Of a stretch of DNA of 35,536 nt, positions 33,472 through 35,536 are shown piece after piece. The notes beneath the pieces are model-generated. The model had not been told where the DNA came from and made no database searches. It saw nothing but the letters and a program-made list of their open reading frames with translations. Source of the DNA: an uncultured Bacteroidales bacterium (GTDB lineage Bacteria > Bacteroidota > Bacteroidia > Bacteroidales > Muribaculaceae); assembly GCA_900552315.1 (NCBI GenBank), contig URZM01000005.1, positions 1-35,536 of the forward strand. The letters are read 5' to 3'. The translations under genes and the position numbers were made by a program. Within the stretch, counting starts at the first letter, position 1. The number at the start of each line of letters is the position of its first letter.

Positions 33472-33732
33472 ATGTTATCAATGATTTTGGCAGCTGCCGA
33501 GGCAGCAACTCCCTTCTTGGCAAATTTCGGTGCCGCCCTGGGCGCCGGTGTAGCAGCAATCGCAGCCGGTATCGGTATCGGCAAGATCGGTTCTTCCGCG
33601 ATGGAGGCTATCGCCCGTCAGCCCGAGGCAGCCGGTGACATCCGAAGCAGCATGATCGTGATCGCGGCTCTCGTGGAGGGTGTGGCCCTGTTTGCTGTGA
33701 TCGTGTCAGCGCTTGCCCTTTTCATCAAGTAA
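33472..33732 (+). CDS. atpE: ATP synthase F0 subunit c
   Basis: An 86-residue hairpin of two helices joined by the polar loop ARQPEAAGD. The ion-binding carboxylate is E69 in AALVEGVALF. On hand alignment with the sodium-type c subunit of Ilyobacter, the Gln ligand of helix 1 is Ile here and the residue after the Glu is Gly, not Ser or Thr, so the ring is predicted to be proton-driven. A helix-1 glycine repeat (GAALGAGVAAIAAGIGIG) is present. It is preceded by a 111-bp gap with a hairpin. Confidence 0.95.
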   Translation: MLSMILAAAEAATPFLANFGAALGAGVAAIAAGIGIGKIGSSAMEAIARQPEAAGDIRSSMIVIAALVEGVALFAVIVSALALFIK

Positions 33733-33757
33733 AAACACTTAAATCCAAGTAAGCCTA

Positions 33758-34252
33758 ATGGAACTATTCACGCCTGATTTTGGCTTGATATTTTGGATGT
33801 TCGTTGCTTTCCTGTTGCTTTTCCTGGCACTTAGGAAATGGGCGTGGCCTGTCATCATCAAGAGCATGGAGGACCGTGCAGACCTGATCGACAAAGGCGT
33901 GGAGTATGCCCAGAATGCCAAGGAGCAGCTTGAGGGAGCCCGCAAGGAAGCCGAAAAATATATAGCTGAAGCTCAGAAGCAGCAGGCCGAAATACTGCGT
34001 GACGCTGCCAAGATCAAGACTCAAATCATAGAGGAAGCCCGCAACGAGGCCAGTCTGGAGGCGAAGAAGGTCATGGATGCGGCGAAATTGTCGATAGAAC
34101 AATCACGCAAAGAGGCTGAACTGCAATTTAAGAATGAGGTGAGCAAGGTTTCTATCGAGATTGCCGAGAAGATGGTGCGCCAGCAGATGTCCTCGGACAA
34201 GGCTCAACAGGAACTTGTAAATAAATTGTTGGACGAAATCGAAAAAAACTGA
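33758..34252 (+). CDS. atpF: ATP synthase F0 subunit b
   Basis: A 164-residue stalk subunit. One N-terminal membrane helix (FGLIFWMFVAFLLLFLALRKWAW) is followed by a long charged helix rich in Ala, Glu and Lys, predicted to form a coiled coil that links F0 to the delta subunit. Length is normal. It starts 25 bases after atpE. A strong hairpin lies 28 bases after its stop. Confidence 0.95.
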   Translation: MELFTPDFGLIFWMFVAFLLLFLALRKWAWPVIIKSMEDRADLIDKGVEYAQNAKEQLEGARKEAEKYIAEAQKQQAEILRDAAKIKTQIIEEARNEASLEAKKVMDAAKLSIEQSRKEAELQFKNEVSKVSIEIAEKMVRQQMSSDKAQQELVNKLLDEIEKN

Positions 34253-34280
34253 TCCGGCAGGTTCCGGTTCGTAAATCAAG

Positions 34281-34314
34281 ATGTGTCGGGGGGCACATGT
34301 AGCCCCCGACACAT
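34281..34314 (+). other. Strong perfect hairpin between atpF and atpH
   Basis: ATGTGTCGGGGG (34281-34292) is the exact reverse complement of CCCCCGACACAT (34303-34314), with a 10-nt loop. Twelve uninterrupted base pairs with five G-C at the loop end make this the strongest hairpin of the operon. The bases after it (AACCATGTAG) are not T-rich, so it is not a typical terminator. It may act as a processing or stability element that lowers the expression of downstream genes relative to atpE and atpF. Confidence 0.75.
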
Positions 34315-34346
34315 AACCATGTAGAATCAACAAACCAATCAAGAGA

Positions 34347-34892
34347 ATGAACGGCGGTTTAATCCCACGCAGGTATGCCAAGGCTCTGTACAAGTTCGCC
34401 CTCCAAGAGGGTAGCGACAGGCGGGGGTATGAAGAGATGAAATCTGTGGTGTCAGCCTTCGAGTCTAATGCGGACTTGAACAAGGTGTTGGCAAACCCCT
34501 TTATAGGCAACGATGACAAGAGGAATCTTCTGCTTGCCGCAGCCGGCGAGGATGCGAGTGATGCTTACAGGGGCTTTGTGCGTCTTGTCTTGGAGAACCG
34601 GCGCGAGATGTTCGCCTATGAGATGGCTTTGGCTTACCGGGACATCTACCGGGATGCCCACGGCATATCGATGGTGCGCATATCGACCGCAGTGAAGATG
34701 CCACAGGTAGAGCTTGATAAGCTGAAGGCTTTGGTGCAGAAATCGTTCACTGGCCGCACGCTGGAGTATACTTACGAGGTGACTCCGGACATCATAGGCG
34801 GGTTTGTGATAGACGTGGATTCTGTGCGGATGGACGCCTCGATCAGCAATGAACTGGAACAATTACGTTTAACTCTTCTAAACAGCAAATAA
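34347..34892 (+). CDS. atpH: ATP synthase F1 subunit delta
   Basis: A 181-residue subunit of the OSCP/delta family. It begins with GLIPRRYAKALYKFALQEGSD, the conserved first helix, and ends with ITPD-type TPDIIGGFVIDVDSVRMDASISNELEQLR, the conserved C-terminal strand pair. It joins the b stalk to the alpha3beta3 head. A 94-bp gap holding the strong hairpin separates it from atpF. atpA follows after 6 bases. Confidence 0.94.
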   Translation: MNGGLIPRRYAKALYKFALQEGSDRRGYEEMKSVVSAFESNADLNKVLANPFIGNDDKRNLLLAAAGEDASDAYRGFVRLVLENRREMFAYEMALAYRDIYRDAHGISMVRISTAVKMPQVELDKLKALVQKSFTGRTLEYTYEVTPDIIGGFVIDVDSVRMDASISNELEQLRLTLLNSK

Positions 34893-34898
34893 GGAAAG

Positions 34899-35536
34899 AT
34901 GCTAAACCCAAGCGAGATATCTGATATATTGAAACAGCAGTTGGCCGATGTCAGCTCCAAGGCAAAATTCGAGGAGGTGGGCACAGTCCTCTCCGTGGGC
35001 GATGGCGTCGCCCATGTCTATGGTCTGGAGAACGTAAAGTCCAACGAGCTTGTAGAGTTCGAGAACGGCGTGAAGGGCGTGGCCCTCAACCTTGAGGAAA
35101 GCAATGTCGGCGTCGTGCTCCTGAATAATGTTAACAAGGTGACAGAGAACATGTCTGTTCGCCGTACAGGGGAGATAGCATCTATTCCCGTCGGTGAGGG
35201 CGTGCTCGGTCGTGTCATCAATATCCTGGGTGAGCCTGTGGACGGTCGCGGCCCTATAGAGGGTGAGCGCATACTGCTCCCGCTGGAGCGCAAGGCTCCC
35301 GGCGTGATTTTCCGCCAGCCTGTGAACCAGCCGCTCCAGACGGGTCTCAAGGCCGTGGACGCCATGATACCTATAGGCCGTGGACAGCGTGAGTTGATTA
35401 TCGGAGACCGCCAGATAGGCAAGACCGCCATAGCCATCGACACTATCATAAACCAGCGTAAGAATTTTGAGGCCGGCAAGCCGGTGTATTGTATATATGT
35501 GGCCATCGGGCAGAAGGCGTCCACTGTGGCCTCCAT
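34899..35536 (+). CDS. atpA: ATP synthase F1 subunit alpha (5' part, cut by window end)
   Basis: The first 212 residues of the alpha subunit, open to the window edge. The N-terminus reads MLNPSEISDILKQQL, followed by the beta-barrel domain (VGTVLSVGDGVAHVYGL) and the Walker A motif GDRQIGKTA near 172-180. An unusually good Shine-Dalgarno-like AAGGAAAG directly precedes the ATG, which is rare in this window. The full gene is expected to be about 525 codons, with atpG next. Confidence 0.96.
   Translation, partial: MLNPSEISDILKQQLADVSSKAKFEEVGTVLSVGDGVAHVYGLENVKSNELVEFENGVKGVALNLEESNVGVVLLNNVNKVTENMSVRRTGEIASIPVGEGVLGRVINILGEPVDGRGPIEGERILLPLERKAPGVIFRQPVNQPLQTGLKAVDAMIPIGRGQRELIIGDRQIGKTAIAIDTIINQRKNFEAGKPVYCIYVAIGQKASTVAS

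Noticed and set aside
34281..34314. Rho-independent terminator after atpF
   Set aside because: The stem is perfect but not followed by a T-run, and atpH and atpA continue on the same strand as part of the same complex.

Overview
The window reads as a chromosome segment of a Bacteroidales bacterium, most likely Muribaculaceae-like. Three observations support this: the candidate promoters match the Bacteroidota -7 box TAnnTTTG, Shine-Dalgarno sequences are rare, and nuoC and nuoD are fused. The atpD-C-B-E-F-H-A gene order and the long N-terminal extension on AtpB point the same way. All genes supported here lie on the + strand. The family placement is inference; no database was searched.

Layout. 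(1) 28-138: a tRNA-Gln(CUG) gene and its terminator. (2) 139-739: a long leader without a convincing gene, holding a TAnnTTTG box and a long hairpin. (3) 740-17625: a Wzx/Wzy-type surface-polysaccharide locus, tightly packed and mostly translationally coupled. It has eight glycosyltransferase ORFs (one a GT2-GT4 double enzyme), a Wzy-like polymerase, a Wzx-like flippase, a DUF1919-like protein, a hexapeptide acetyltransferase, a WbpM/PglF-like 4,6-dehydratase and a PglC-like priming enzyme. A TagF-like glycerophosphotransferase and a TagD-like cytidylyltransferase suggest the glycan carries polyol phosphate. No Wza/Wzz export genes and no UpxY-type antiterminator are in the window. (4) 17626-18539: a PglD-like acetyltransferase gene between two copies of a 16-bp sequence, followed by a structured intergenic element with nested inverted repeats.

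(5) 18540-25845: an unusual carrier-protein cassette. In order it encodes a KAS III-like synthase, an amino-acid-type adenylating enzyme, a GNAT transferase, an acyl carrier protein, an ATP-grasp protein, a FabG-like reductase, a second carrier protein, an aldo/keto reductase and an MBL-fold hydrolase. The parts suffice, in principle, to activate a small (amino) acid, tether it, extend and reduce it, and transfer it to an amino sugar of the polysaccharide. This is the best candidate here for an undescribed system; the product is unknown.

(6) 26218-30085: nuoA, nuoB, nuoCD and nuoH of respiratory complex I. The series stops at nuoH; nuoI-N do not follow. (7) 30160-35536: the ATP synthase operon atpD, atpC, atpB, atpE, atpF, atpH and the start of atpA, cut by the window edge. 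It begins only 74 bp after nuoH, without a visible terminator or promoter between them. Strong hairpins lie upstream of atpE and between atpF and atpH.
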